Source of the DNA: CAYQQU01 sp964419545
GTDB taxonomy: Bacteria > Bacteroidota > Bacteroidia > Chitinophagales > Saprospiraceae
Length of the DNA: 39,865 bases
Assembly: GCA_964419545.1 (NCBI GenBank)
Contig: CAYQQU010000055.1
Span: forward strand, 1 to 39,865
Direction of reading: 5' to 3'
Shown here piece by piece: positions 1-8,447 of this stretch; positions within the stretch are counted from its first letter, which is position 1, and every line of letters starts with the position of its first letter. A program made the position numbers and the translations under genes. The notes beneath the pieces were generated by a model. It did no database searches, was not told the origin of the DNA, and saw only the letters and a list, made by a program, of their open reading frames with translations.

Positions 1-156
1 AACTCACAAATACCCGCCATTATGGCGCATACAACACTCCCGTGTAAAGAAGTTCCCTTTTTAAATTTACAAAAAATACCTCATTGATAACCAGATGCTT
101 GTAGTGATATCGCGCAACGCCCTAAAGTTCGTATTAAAAAAAATCATAGCTGTTTT
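1..156. other. Non-coding left edge downstream of the recombinase gene
   Basis: No gene is visible here. The stretch is AT-richer than the rest of the window. It contains a perfect short palindrome at 15-27 (CGCCAT-T-ATGGCG) and an A/T-rich stretch around 60-75. It lies just past the 3' end of the recombinase gene and is cut by the window edge, so it could hold part of a recombination site or element boundary, but nothing here proves that. Confidence 0.4.
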
Positions 157-1638
157 TTAACTTTTTCGGTTAGGGCTGTCAAGCGGGCTGCGCAGGCGGC
201 GCAACACCTCTGTCGAAACATGCAGATAGCGCTCTGTAGTTTTTATCGATTCATGGCCAAGGACCTGCTGCACCAGCGCTACCGAATACCCCGCTTCAAT
301 GCAATGTGTGGCAAAACTGTGCCGCAAGGTATGAACGGTCGCAAAAGGGTTGACGCCCGACTTTTCCCGGGCTCGGGCGAAAATATTCTGAACGCTGCGC
401 CGGCTGTATTGTCCCCCGTCCTGCCCTTCAAACAACCAGTACGCCGGACGGTAATTTCTTCGGTAGGCGCCCAGTACCGGGAGTATACTATCTGCCAATA
501 CGGTATATCGATCTTTTTTGCCTTTTCCTCCTTTTATAAAGATGGACCGCCGCTCCACATTGATATCCTGTATCCGTAAATTAATCAGTTCGCTTAAGCG
601 CAACCCCGCCGAATAGATTAGGAGTAGGATGAATCGGTGTTTCAAGTTTTTTACACTGTCGATCAATCGGGTCACTTCCTCCTCACTCAATACGTTCGGC
701 AACTGACGCGGCTTCTTCGGGCGCTTGATATCGTAGTGTTCCTTCGGCCTGCCCAACACCTGCTCATAGTAAAATTTGATGGCGTTGATGATCGTGTTCT
801 GGGTGGATTCAGCAATGTGCTTACGGCGAATGAGCGTCAGCAAATATTGCTCGATTTCTTCCTTGCTGATGTCTTCCGGAATCCGGCCATTGAAGAAATT
901 AAGAAAAGCCCTGAAACTCCCAAGGTAGGATTTTTTCGTATGCCAACTATAACGTAAAAGCACCAATTGCTCCTCCATCCGCTTCAGGACAGTAAGCGAG
1001 GAGGCCGAATTGTCAGTGTGACGCTTCCTCTGATACCCGTTGCTACTTCCCCTTTTTTCCCACACCTCCACCAACTCCCCCGTGAAAATCTTTCGGATAA
1101 AAGCGAGTGTCCTCAACCGGTTCGGCACCCACCAGCAACCAGCCGCCGCATCCCAACGGTGACCGAAGATTCGACCAATGCGCTCCCTCATGCCCGGATC
1201 AGCCGCCGGCGCTTCCAATCGCAACTCGGTGCTTTGAGACAGATAAAGGGTGACCACGGGAGGCGAGTCGGTCTTCGCTTCCGTCCGATCGGAAAGATCT
1301 CCATCGGGCGTGAAGGCGAAAAAAACGACCTCCCCGAGATGGCGCTCCAAAAAATGCAATGTCTGCCTGGTGTAGGGGATGTCCCATACTTTTGCCTGAC
1401 TATCCCACCTCCTGCCCTGGATATTCTTGATCGTAGACAGATATGCGGGCACCAGTTCGCGCGGCAGGTGCAGTCGCAACCACCGCGGCTTCTCCGGGTG
1501 CCGGTCCACCCGAATTGCTCCTCCGGGCTCCAAAACTAAGGAAACCTGCTCTCCCTCGGTAAGAATGGTGAAAGCAGAAAAGCGCGCAAGACGGGCGCTG
1601 TAGGAAAGAGAAGCTGGAACAGGGGCGTTGTCAATCAT
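157..1638 (-). CDS. Tyrosine recombinase/integrase with two N-terminal HARP-like modules
   Basis: A 493-residue site-specific recombinase. The C-terminal catalytic domain (about 313-485) carries the full tyrosine recombinase set: R347 in GLRLSE, a likely beta-hairpin lysine near K372, H437-x-x-R440 in HTLRH, H462 in LGHES, and the nucleophile Y471 in TERYLHVS. A SAM-like core-binding domain lies at about 212-300. The tail RSPLD (484-488) resembles the ending of integron integrases and of a common Bacteroidota integrase group, but the integron-specific insertion before the HTLRH box is absent. Residues 42-107 and 136-193 are two related modules, each with a pattern like GxRWDxxxxxWxVP (77-88 and 160-172), similar to the HARP domain of SMARCAL1/HepA-type proteins. 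They may add DNA binding; this is inference. No transposase or cargo is adjacent. Recombinase identity is certain; the element it moves is unknown. Confidence 0.93.
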   Translation of the reverse strand: MIDNAPVPASLSYSARLARFSAFTILTEGEQVSLVLEPGGAIRVDRHPEKPRWLRLHLPRELVPAYLSTIKNIQGRRWDSQAKVWDIPYTRQTLHFLERHLGEVVFFAFTPDGDLSDRTEAKTDSPPVVTLYLSQSTELRLEAPAADPGMRERIGRIFGHRWDAAAGCWWVPNRLRTLAFIRKIFTGELVEVWEKRGSSNGYQRKRHTDNSASSLTVLKRMEEQLVLLRYSWHTKKSYLGSFRAFLNFFNGRIPEDISKEEIEQYLLTLIRRKHIAESTQNTIINAIKFYYEQVLGRPKEHYDIKRPKKPRQLPNVLSEEEVTRLIDSVKNLKHRFILLLIYSAGLRLSELINLRIQDINVERRSIFIKGGKGKKDRYTVLADSILPVLGAYRRNYRPAYWLFEGQDGGQYSRRSVQNIFARAREKSGVNPFATVHTLRHSFATHCIEAGYSVALVQQVLGHESIKTTERYLHVSTEVLRRLRSPLDSPNRKS

Positions 1639-1668
1639 GTTGTTTTCATTTGGAATCTCAATTTAACG

Positions 1669-1734
1669 CTTTTTCCGGTTGAAAGCAACTCCGGGAGGCA
1701 AGCTACCCTTCAATCCTTAATACCGGAAAAAAAG
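1669..1734. repeat. Inverted repeat upstream of the recombinase gene
   Basis: TTTTTCCGGT (1670-1679) and ACCGGAAAAA (1722-1731) are perfect inverted copies about 42 nt apart, in the short gap between the recombinase start and the end of the next minus-strand gene. A small palindrome, GTTG-AAAG-CAAC, lies just inside (1679-1690). It could be a recombinase-related site or a weak terminator for the gene ending at 1763. Neither is shown. Confidence 0.4.
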
Positions 1735-1762
1735 ATGCGGTGGGCCTGGCGGCCCTTTCCCA

Positions 1763-2797
1763 TCATTCGAACAAATTGTCGTACTTGCTTCCGTCTCCCC
1801 GGCTCCGCGTCTGCTTCTCCTTCTCGGGCAGTTCTTCGTCGAGGTCCAGAACGTCGTCGTGCTTGCCGGCCGTCGAGCCTTCCATCAGCATCAGGGTGCT
1901 CTTCTGCTCCCACTCTTCCAGCATCTTCAGGCCTTTCTCCTCGAAGATGCCCTGCTGCAGGTCGATCGACTGCATAAAGTCGGCCGACATTTCCATGAAC
2001 TGCTCCATCTCGCCGACCTTATTCGCGACATCATCCGCGATATTCTCCATCGCCATATCGAACATGGCCCGCTTGTCGGGATCGCCGGAAATGACGCTCA
2101 TGGCCGACTTCATCGCCGAGTGGCTCGTACGGATGGCTTTGCGTTCCTGCTCCTTGACGGCCACCTGGTCGCGCGTATCTTCCAGCAGGATCTCGGAGTT
2201 TTGGTACATCTTCGTCAGGATGCGGTACAGCACCTCCATCTTCTGGTGCAGCTCCTGGTATTTGCCGTTGGTCTCTTTGAGGCGCGCCGCCTTGCGCGAA
2301 GAGAGCAGCATCTGCCGCTCGTTGCCCTGGTCGCGCGCCGCCGAAGCCAACTGCATGTTGTTCTCGATCTCTTCCTGGTTCTTCTCCATCAAAGACTTCA
2401 GCTTGCGCATCTGCCCGCGGATGGAGCCGATCTGCTTGCCCATCTTCTGCAGGTTGTCCTGCAGATCTTCTACGTAGTTTTTCAGGATACCGATCGGGTC
2501 AATGGTCACAAACCAGCTGGTAACCGACCGCATGATGCTTTTGTACATGTACCAGACGAGGTTCCGCATCTTCGGGTCGAGCACCATATAGACTACCGCA
2601 CCCAGCACCAGCAGCATAAGACTGAGCCACAGGATGTTTTGCGTCAGCGCGATCAGCTGCGGCAGGAAAGTCACCAGGAGATAGCCGCCGCCCGCGATCA
2701 GGGCGACCAGGAAAATCAGACCGGTAATGCCCTCCGGACGTTTCCAGAATGACTTCTTTGCTGCTCCCGGGTTTTCAAACTGCGCCATTTCTGCCAT
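1763..2797 (-). CDS. Membrane-anchored coiled-coil protein, PspA/ESCRT-III-like
   Basis: A 344-residue protein with two hydrophobic segments near the N-terminus (about 25-47 and 52-72), followed by a long, highly charged helical region (about 100-300) and an acidic, disordered tail. The helical part begins IDPIGILKNYVEDLQDNLQKM, which resembles the opening DPxxLxxxxxEDxxxxL of PspA/IM30. It continues as a long predicted helical hairpin with an alanine- and glutamine-rich middle (QLASAARDQGNERQ). PspA relatives are usually peripheral membrane proteins, so the two transmembrane segments are unusual. This homology is pattern recognition only. It lies 65 bp downstream of another coiled-coil gene on the same strand, and the two are probably co-transcribed. 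A membrane-remodelling or envelope-stress role is inference. Confidence 0.75.
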   Translation of the reverse strand: MAEMAQFENPGAAKKSFWKRPEGITGLIFLVALIAGGGYLLVTFLPQLIALTQNILWLSLMLLVLGAVVYMVLDPKMRNLVWYMYKSIMRSVTSWFVTIDPIGILKNYVEDLQDNLQKMGKQIGSIRGQMRKLKSLMEKNQEEIENNMQLASAARDQGNERQMLLSSRKAARLKETNGKYQELHQKMEVLYRILTKMYQNSEILLEDTRDQVAVKEQERKAIRTSHSAMKSAMSVISGDPDKRAMFDMAMENIADDVANKVGEMEQFMEMSADFMQSIDLQQGIFEEKGLKMLEEWEQKSTLMLMEGSTAGKHDDVLDLDEELPEKEKQTRSRGDGSKYDNLFE

Positions 2798-2862
2798 AAT
2801 TGTTGCGTAATTTTTGCTTTAATGAAAATTAAACGAGTGGACTCCGGCAAAGGACCCCTCTG

Positions 2863-3414
2863 CTAAATATGCGTTTCTATGCTTTCGATGTCTTTTTCAA
2901 TCTGGTTGACGATGCTCTGCAACGTAAAGTTGAAGTTCTCGCTCGCCGTCTCGATCTTCTCCCGCGCCGCCTGGATATGCTCGTCGGCATGGTCAATCGT
3001 ATCCTGCGATTTGGCGATCTTTTCTTCCAGCTGCTTGATCTTTGCCTGGTACTCTTCGATCTGTTTCCGCAATTTCTCTACCTCTACTTCCTTCGATTTG
3101 ACCCGCTGCTCCATCTGTTTGCTCATCGCCGCTTCAAACTGCTGCTTCTCTTTGCTCAACACCGTTTTGTAGTGGTTGGCCGATTCCAGCAGCTTCTCCT
3201 TGGTCAGCCCCATGGTCGAGGCCGTAGCGTAGGCGGAACGAAAAGCCGTCGATTCGTCCATATTCATCTCCGCCAGCGCCGCGAGCGATTGTTTGAATTC
3301 CAGGTAGTCAAAACCCGGCAGATTGCTTTTCTCCAGCGCCTTGGTCAGAAAAGCAACGCTCTTGTCATCCAGTCCGTGTAAATCGCCGAATACCTTCTTG
3401 AGATTCTTTTGCAT
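2863..3414 (-). CDS. Coiled-coil protein, partner of the downstream membrane coiled-coil gene
   Basis: A 183-residue soluble protein of unknown function. The start is placed at the ATG at 3414; an in-frame TTG lies nine codons upstream but is less likely. Residues about 1-90 form an alpha-helical, non-coiled N-terminal part (GDLHGLDDKSVAFLTKAL). Residues about 95-160 are a strong coiled coil with heptads such as VEVEKLRKQIEEYQAKIKQL. The C-terminal part (NFTLQSIVNQIEKDIESIE) is also amphipathic helix. No signal peptide or membrane segment is seen. It is the first gene of a likely two-gene operon with the PspA-like membrane protein 65 bp downstream, so a physical interaction is plausible but unproven. 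Confidence 0.75.
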   Translation of the reverse strand: MQKNLKKVFGDLHGLDDKSVAFLTKALEKSNLPGFDYLEFKQSLAALAEMNMDESTAFRSAYATASTMGLTKEKLLESANHYKTVLSKEKQQFEAAMSKQMEQRVKSKEVEVEKLRKQIEEYQAKIKQLEEKIAKSQDTIDHADEHIQAAREKIETASENFNFTLQSIVNQIEKDIESIETHI

Positions 3415-3542
3415 CGAATTATGTTCGTTTGTCTTTTGCAAATTAACAATAAATTGAGAAAATCCCCTTCTTCAGCAATTACGCATTTTTAAACGCCCCG
3501 TTTTTGGTTTTTCGATTGGAACAGCATAAGGATCGATAAAAG

Positions 3543-3594
3543 CCCACACCCACACCCACACCCACACTCACACTCACACTCACACCCAAACTCA
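3543..3594 (-). repeat. Hexanucleotide tract (TGTGGG/TGTGAG) starting at the sbcC stop codon
   Basis: On the minus strand the sbcC TGA (3594-3592) runs straight into GTTTGGG, then three TGTGAG units and four TGTGGG units. The first 14 bases, TGAGTTTGGGTGTG including the stop codon, are identical to the start of the tract after the PKD gene stop at 25816. No spacers are present, so it is a simple tandem repeat and not a CRISPR. Confidence 0.9.
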
Positions 3595-6500
3595 TATAAC
3601 CTCCACCCCACTAAACCCACTCCCCCTCTTCCGCACCACAATCTGCGTCGCCAGTCGTTCTTTCAATTCTTTAACGTGAGAGATGACGCCGATTGTTTTG
3701 CCGGCTGCCTGCAGATTTTCCAGGGTGGTGATGGCCAGGTCCAGGCTGTTGTCGTCCAGGGTGCCGAAACCCTCGTCGATGAAGAGGCTCTGGATCTGGG
3801 CGTTGCGTCCGGCCAGGTCGGAGAGGCCGAGGGCCAGCGCCAGGCTCACCAGGAAGCTTTCGCCGCCCGACAGGGTGTTCATGGAGCGCCGGTTGTTGGC
3901 CTGGTAGGTGTCGATGATCTCCAGGCCCAGGTCTTCCTCCGGGCGCTTTTCGATCTGGTAGCGGCCGTTGAGCTGGACGAGGTGTTGGTTGGCGAGGCTG
4001 ACCAGCCGCCGCAGGGTGAGCCCTTGCGCGAAGGTGCGGAACTTCTTGCCGTCAGCCGAACCGATCAGTTCGTTGAGCTGGGCCCAGCGCTGGTGCTCGC
4101 GGCGCTGCGCTTCCATGCGGTCGACGATGCCCTGCTTTTCCTGTTGTCGCTCTTCGTCTTCGCGCAACTGCTGCCGCATCCCGCCGATGGCTTCGAGCAG
4201 CATCTGCAACGCGGCTTCCTTTTCGTTCAGCTGCCCCCGCAGTTCGGCTTCCGTGGCTTCGGTCTTTTGTTCCGCCTGCAGGGCGTCCAGTTCTGCTGCC
4301 ACGTCGGTGAGAGACTGCCGGAGCTGCAAGGCGCGCTCGGCTAAGGTTTTATCCAGTGTTTCGAGCCGTTCCTGCTCCGGCTGGGGCAGGATGGCGGACC
4401 GCAGTTCTTCCAGCCCGGCAAACCCTGCCGTTTGCGCCCGGGCAGTCAGTTCGCCGGTGCTTTTCGCGATGGCTGCTTCCAGTCGAGCTTGTTCTTTTTC
4501 ATTTTGTTCCAGCGACTGCCGGAGGCGAAGCTGGCGCCGCTCCAGTTCCAGCATGGCTTCCCGGGCCTGCTGGTATTGGGTCTGCCGGTCGGCCAGAGCG
4601 GCTTCCGCCCCTTCGCGTGCGGCTTCCGGATCGCGGTCGCCGAAAAGGGCCTCCCGCCGGCTTTCGAGTTCGGCGAGGGCATGGCGTGCTCCGGCCAGGG
4701 TTTCTTCCAGGCGCTGCAACTGCTGCTGGGTGCGCGCCTGCTGGGTGCGGCAGGTTTCCAGCTCCATCTTAAGCTCGCGGTCGCGCACGGCTATCGTTTC
4801 GCGCTGCCCCACTTTCGAGGCGAATTGTTGGTCCCGGGCTTCCAGCTCCCGCAACAGCGCCCCGGACTGGTCGGGCGCAAAGGCCAATCCGTAAGGCTGC
4901 AGCGCCTGGTCGATTTGGGTATGCGCTCCGGCCAGAGTGGCGGTTTCTTTTTCGAGTTGTTCCCGTTGCAATTGCTGTACGCCCTCCAGTTGCGCGATCT
5001 GCCCTTCGGCTTCGTCCCACGCCCGTTGCAGGCGCTGCTGTGCTGCTTCTTCGGCGTCCAGTTGCCGGTTGAGCTCCGCGAGGCGGTCGCGGGCCTGGCG
5101 GGCCCGGGCGAAGTGGCCTTCCAGCTCGCGGATGCGCTGAGCGAGCGACACTTTGCGCGACGAGGCGTACTCTTCGGGGTCGAGCTGGGGCGCCAGCCGG
5201 GCCATGCGTTCTTCCAGCTGCCGGGCGCGGGTGCTATGGCCTTCCTTTTGCTGATTGAGCTGTTCCAGAGCTACTGTAACCGCCTGCAACTGCCGGGTCA
5301 AGTCCTTTTCCCGGTCGCGCGCCGCTTCTACCCGGCGCGCCGCGCGCTCCCAGTCGCGCCGCGTCTCATCAACGAAGGGCTGCAAGGCCATGGTCCGGAA
5401 GGGATGATCGCGGGAAAAACAGAGTGGACAAGGTTCGTCTTCGGACAGTTCGGCGCGGTCTTTTGCGTAGTTGGCGATCTTTTGCTCCCGCAGATAGAGC
5501 TGTTCGCGCCGCTCTTTCTCGGCTTCCAGCTCTTCCAGCTGCTCCAGACCGTTCATGATCGCTTTGGTGAGCTCGATATCTTCGGCCAGGAGGCGCTCGA
5601 TCTGGCCGTCGACCTCCTCCAGGGCGGTCAGGGTTTCCTGGTAATCGTCGCTCAGCTCACCGAGCGTATGGAGTTGCTGGCGCCGTTGCCCGAGGGTTTC
5701 GAGGCGGCGGTGCAGCTGGTCGATCGCTTCGTTGCGACTTTGGGGAATCGCTTCCGGAAGTTCGCCTTGGAAAGCGGCCCACAAGCGGCTGTTCTTTTCT
5801 CTTTGATCGTGCAGGGCCGAAGCCAGCTTTTCCCGGCGTCGGCGAAGGCTTACGAGCTGTTTTTCCCGGTCGTTCAGCTGCGCGGCCAGCTCCGTTTCGC
5901 GGAGTTTGATCCGGCGTATTTCTTCTACCTGCCACCGGATGTTCGACAGATCGTCGTGCAAGGCGGCGTCCCCCCGGTTTTGGTCCAGCCAGGCGGCCAG
6001 CTCCCGTTCCCGGCCGGCCAGGTTTTCCTGTTCTTTTACTCCCGCCTCCCATTGTTCCGCAAGGGTGCGCAGCTCCCGTTGCAGCTCATCGGATTCCGCC
6101 TCCTGACGGCGCAGCGGTTCTCTTTTTTCGCCGATGGCTACGTCCAGCTTGATCACCTCCTGCCAAAGGGGGCGCTGCTGTTGCAAGCTTTTTTCCTGTT
6201 CTTCCAACGCTGCCGCCGTCGCCTGAAAATGGGTCTGTGCGGCGGTGTATTGTTGATCGGTCTCCGCAATTTCTGCGTTTAGCGCCTCGCCCAGTTCAAC
6301 GGCGGCGTCCCGGCGCTCAGCCAGATCGTCGCGGCGGGCCAGCGCAGTATGCAGGGGCGCCGTTCGCCGGTGTCTGGCCAGGCGTTCCAGGTCGGCCGCC
6401 GCCCCTTCCTTTTCGGTCGCCAGTGCTTCGCTTTCTTCTCCGAGAGCCGCCTTTCGCTCCGCCAGGCGATTCAATTGCTGGCGCCATTCCAGGGCGGCGC

Positions 6501-7227
6501 GTACCGCGGCGAGAGCGGCTTGCTGTGTTTTTCGCTCCGCCTCCCGTTTTTCCAGCTCCCCGGCCAGCGCCTGCCGCTGCGGGATATCCATCAGCTTCAG
6601 GGCCGCCAGCTCGCGGTCCAGTGCCGCCAGCTTATCTTCTTCCTCCCGAAACCGGCGGTAGGCGCCCTGCGATAAGCGGGAGTAGATCTCCGTACCGGTG
6701 ATGCGCTCCAACAGGTCGCTGCGCTCCCGCTCGCCGGCTCTCAGGAAGGCGGCGAAATCGCCCTGAGAAAGCAGGACCGAGCGCGTGAACCGGTCGTAAT
6801 CCAGCCCCGACACTTCCTCCACGGCGGCGTCTACGTCGCGCTTTTTCTGGGCAAGGGGTACGAACGCTTTTTCCTCTTCGTCCCAGCGGGCCAGCTCGCG
6901 CTGCGAAGGCTGCAGCGCGCCGTCGAGCTTGTGCCGGGCCCGCCAGAGGCTCCAGCGCGCGCGAAAAATGCCGGCCGCGGTTGAAAATTCCACCTCCGCC
7001 AGACATTTTACCGCGCCGTAGGAAAGCACCTCTTCCGGCCGGTCGCTGCGGTGTATTTTGCCGTATAAAGCGAGCGTGACGGCGTCCAGAATGGTGGTTT
7101 TGCCCGCCCCGGTATCGCCGGTGATCGCGAACAGGCCGGCATTGGCCAGCGGCGGCGCCAGGAAGTCGATGGTCTTGCGCAGGCGCAGAGAGTTGAGGTT
7201 TTCTATGGTGATCTTACGGATCTTCAT
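3592..7227 (-). CDS. sbcC: Exonuclease subunit SbcC (Rad50-like ATPase)
   Basis: ATPase subunit of the SbcCD (Mre11-Rad50-type) nuclease, which opens DNA hairpins and processes blocked double-strand ends. The 1211-residue protein has the expected order: N-terminal Walker A GDTGAGKT (37-44), a very long Glu/Arg/Gln-rich coiled coil, the zinc-hook CPLC (C600 and C603) at its centre, the return coiled coil, the ABC signature LSGGES (1119-1124), and Walker B FIDEGFGTLD near the C-terminus. The length is normal to slightly long for the family. Its start overlaps the sbcD stop by 4 bp (ATGA), implying translational coupling. Translation ends directly in a hexanucleotide repeat. Confidence 0.98.
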   Translation of the reverse strand: MKIRKITIENLNSLRLRKTIDFLAPPLANAGLFAITGDTGAGKTTILDAVTLALYGKIHRSDRPEEVLSYGAVKCLAEVEFSTAAGIFRARWSLWRARHKLDGALQPSQRELARWDEEEKAFVPLAQKKRDVDAAVEEVSGLDYDRFTRSVLLSQGDFAAFLRAGERERSDLLERITGTEIYSRLSQGAYRRFREEEDKLAALDRELAALKLMDIPQRQALAGELEKREAERKTQQAALAAVRAALEWRQQLNRLAERKAALGEESEALATEKEGAAADLERLARHRRTAPLHTALARRDDLAERRDAAVELGEALNAEIAETDQQYTAAQTHFQATAAALEEQEKSLQQQRPLWQEVIKLDVAIGEKREPLRRQEAESDELQRELRTLAEQWEAGVKEQENLAGRERELAAWLDQNRGDAALHDDLSNIRWQVEEIRRIKLRETELAAQLNDREKQLVSLRRRREKLASALHDQREKNSRLWAAFQGELPEAIPQSRNEAIDQLHRRLETLGQRRQQLHTLGELSDDYQETLTALEEVDGQIERLLAEDIELTKAIMNGLEQLEELEAEKERREQLYLREQKIANYAKDRAELSEDEPCPLCFSRDHPFRTMALQPFVDETRRDWERAARRVEAARDREKDLTRQLQAVTVALEQLNQQKEGHSTRARQLEERMARLAPQLDPEEYASSRKVSLAQRIRELEGHFARARQARDRLAELNRQLDAEEAAQQRLQRAWDEAEGQIAQLEGVQQLQREQLEKETATLAGAHTQIDQALQPYGLAFAPDQSGALLRELEARDQQFASKVGQRETIAVRDRELKMELETCRTQQARTQQQLQRLEETLAGARHALAELESRREALFGDRDPEAAREGAEAALADRQTQYQQAREAMLELERRQLRLRQSLEQNEKEQARLEAAIAKSTGELTARAQTAGFAGLEELRSAILPQPEQERLETLDKTLAERALQLRQSLTDVAAELDALQAEQKTEATEAELRGQLNEKEAALQMLLEAIGGMRQQLREDEERQQEKQGIVDRMEAQRREHQRWAQLNELIGSADGKKFRTFAQGLTLRRLVSLANQHLVQLNGRYQIEKRPEEDLGLEIIDTYQANNRRSMNTLSGGESFLVSLALALGLSDLAGRNAQIQSLFIDEGFGTLDDNSLDLAITTLENLQAAGKTIGVISHVKELKERLATQIVVRKRGSGFSGVEVI

Positions 7228-8447
7228 GAGTCGTCGGCTTCCTTTTCCGCGAGCCAGGCTTGTAGTTCCCGGAAGGTATGCACCAGGGCTTCTTCTTCTT
7301 CCGGCGAGCTGCCGTAGCTATTGCATTTTTTTCGGAAAACATCGAGCGCCGCCAGGTCGTTGAGGTCTTCTTCCTGGGTTTGGGCGTCGAGGCTGCGGTG
7401 ATCGCGCAACAAGCGGATCTTGACCAGTTCGAGGTCCATCTCCGCAGTCAGATCGCGCAGCCGGACGTCCAGCTGGGGAATGGGCTGGTCGGTTTCCACG
7501 ATCACTTCCACCCAGGGCGTGAGCTCGCGTTGGCCGCGGGCGGCGAAGCGCTTTAAGCCGGCCTCTACTTCGGCCAGCGAGCCCTGGATGGTCTTTAGCC
7601 GGCGAAAGGTGGGCACGGCGACCTCCCGGATCTCGGTGAGCCGGCGACCGTCAAAAGTGATCAGCACCACCTTCTTGTCGTCTTTGGTTTCGCTGAAGCT
7701 CAGGGGGATCAGCGAGCCGGAGTAGCGCACTTCGGCCCTTCCGCCCACCGCCTGCGGCCGGTGGATATGCCCGAGGGCGACGTAATCGAAGACGGTGGGA
7801 AACTGCTCGGCTTCGATATTTTCGACGTTCCCGATGTAAATATTGTCCTGGCGGGCGCTGGCTTCCGCACCGGTGGCGTAGAGGTGGCCCGTCGCCAAAA
7901 CCGGGACGCCGGCTTCCCGGTATGCCGCCGCTGCCTGCCCCATGGCTTCGTAATAGTCGCGTATGCCCTCCCGCAGCCGTTCGATGCGCTCCAGCCCGCC
8001 TTCGCCGGCGATGCTGTAGTGCAGGTCGCCGTCGCGCAAAAAGGGCGCCGCGCCCACCACGGCCTCCAGTTTTCCCGACCGGTCCCGCAGCTCGATCAGC
8101 GCTTCTTCCGGCGGCGGCGCCGCGCCCACCACGTGGATCTGCAGCGCCTGCAGCAGTTCTTTGGGCGCGTTGAGCATGGTGGGAGAATCGTGATTGCCCC
8201 CGACGATCACCACGTGGCGGCAACCGCTCGCAAGCAACTGGGTAAGGAACAGGAAGTACTGGCGACGGGCGTAATTGGGCGGATTGCCGATGTCGAAGAT
8301 ATCTCCCGACACGATGAGCAGGTCGACGCCCTGCGTTTCTATCTCGTTCAACAGCCAATCCAGCGCCCGCTCGTGCTCCTCCTGCCGGTCGCTGTACAAA
8401 AAGCGCTGTCCCAGATGCCAATCCGAGGTGTGCAGTATTTTCATCAT
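7224..8447 (-). CDS. sbcD: Exonuclease subunit SbcD (Mre11-like nuclease)
   Basis: Metallophosphoesterase nuclease subunit of SbcCD, 407 residues. The metal-binding motifs are all present: SDWHLG (D9, H11), SGDIFD (D49), GGNHDS (N85, H86), GHLYATG (H188) and GHIHRP (H227, H229). The C-terminal region holds the capping and SbcC-binding part. Two consecutive ATGs open the gene; the first is used here. The gene sits between the alpha/beta hydrolase and sbcC with 4-bp overlaps on both sides, so the three genes form one tightly coupled operon. Confidence 0.98.
   Translation of the reverse strand: MMKILHTSDWHLGQRFLYSDRQEEHERALDWLLNEIETQGVDLLIVSGDIFDIGNPPNYARRQYFLFLTQLLASGCRHVVIVGGNHDSPTMLNAPKELLQALQIHVVGAAPPPEEALIELRDRSGKLEAVVGAAPFLRDGDLHYSIAGEGGLERIERLREGIRDYYEAMGQAAAAYREAGVPVLATGHLYATGAEASARQDNIYIGNVENIEAEQFPTVFDYVALGHIHRPQAVGGRAEVRYSGSLIPLSFSETKDDKKVVLITFDGRRLTEIREVAVPTFRRLKTIQGSLAEVEAGLKRFAARGQRELTPWVEVIVETDQPIPQLDVRLRDLTAEMDLELVKIRLLRDHRSLDAQTQEEDLNDLAALDVFRKKCNSYGSSPEEEEALVHTFRELQAWLAEKEADDS

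Noticed and set aside
157..1638. Integron integrase with a gene-cassette array
   Set aside because: The RSPLD tail is similar, but the integron-specific insertion near the HTLRH box is missing and no attC-like sites or cassettes are visible next to it.
3543..3594. CRISPR-like tandem repeat
   Set aside because: The units are 6 bp without spacers; it is a simple microsatellite.
4432..6282. A 616-codon open frame on the plus strand opposite sbcC
   Set aside because: The opposite strand encodes a complete SbcC with all motifs. The antisense translation is a low-complexity Leu/Phe/Arg-rich shadow of the GC-rich codons.
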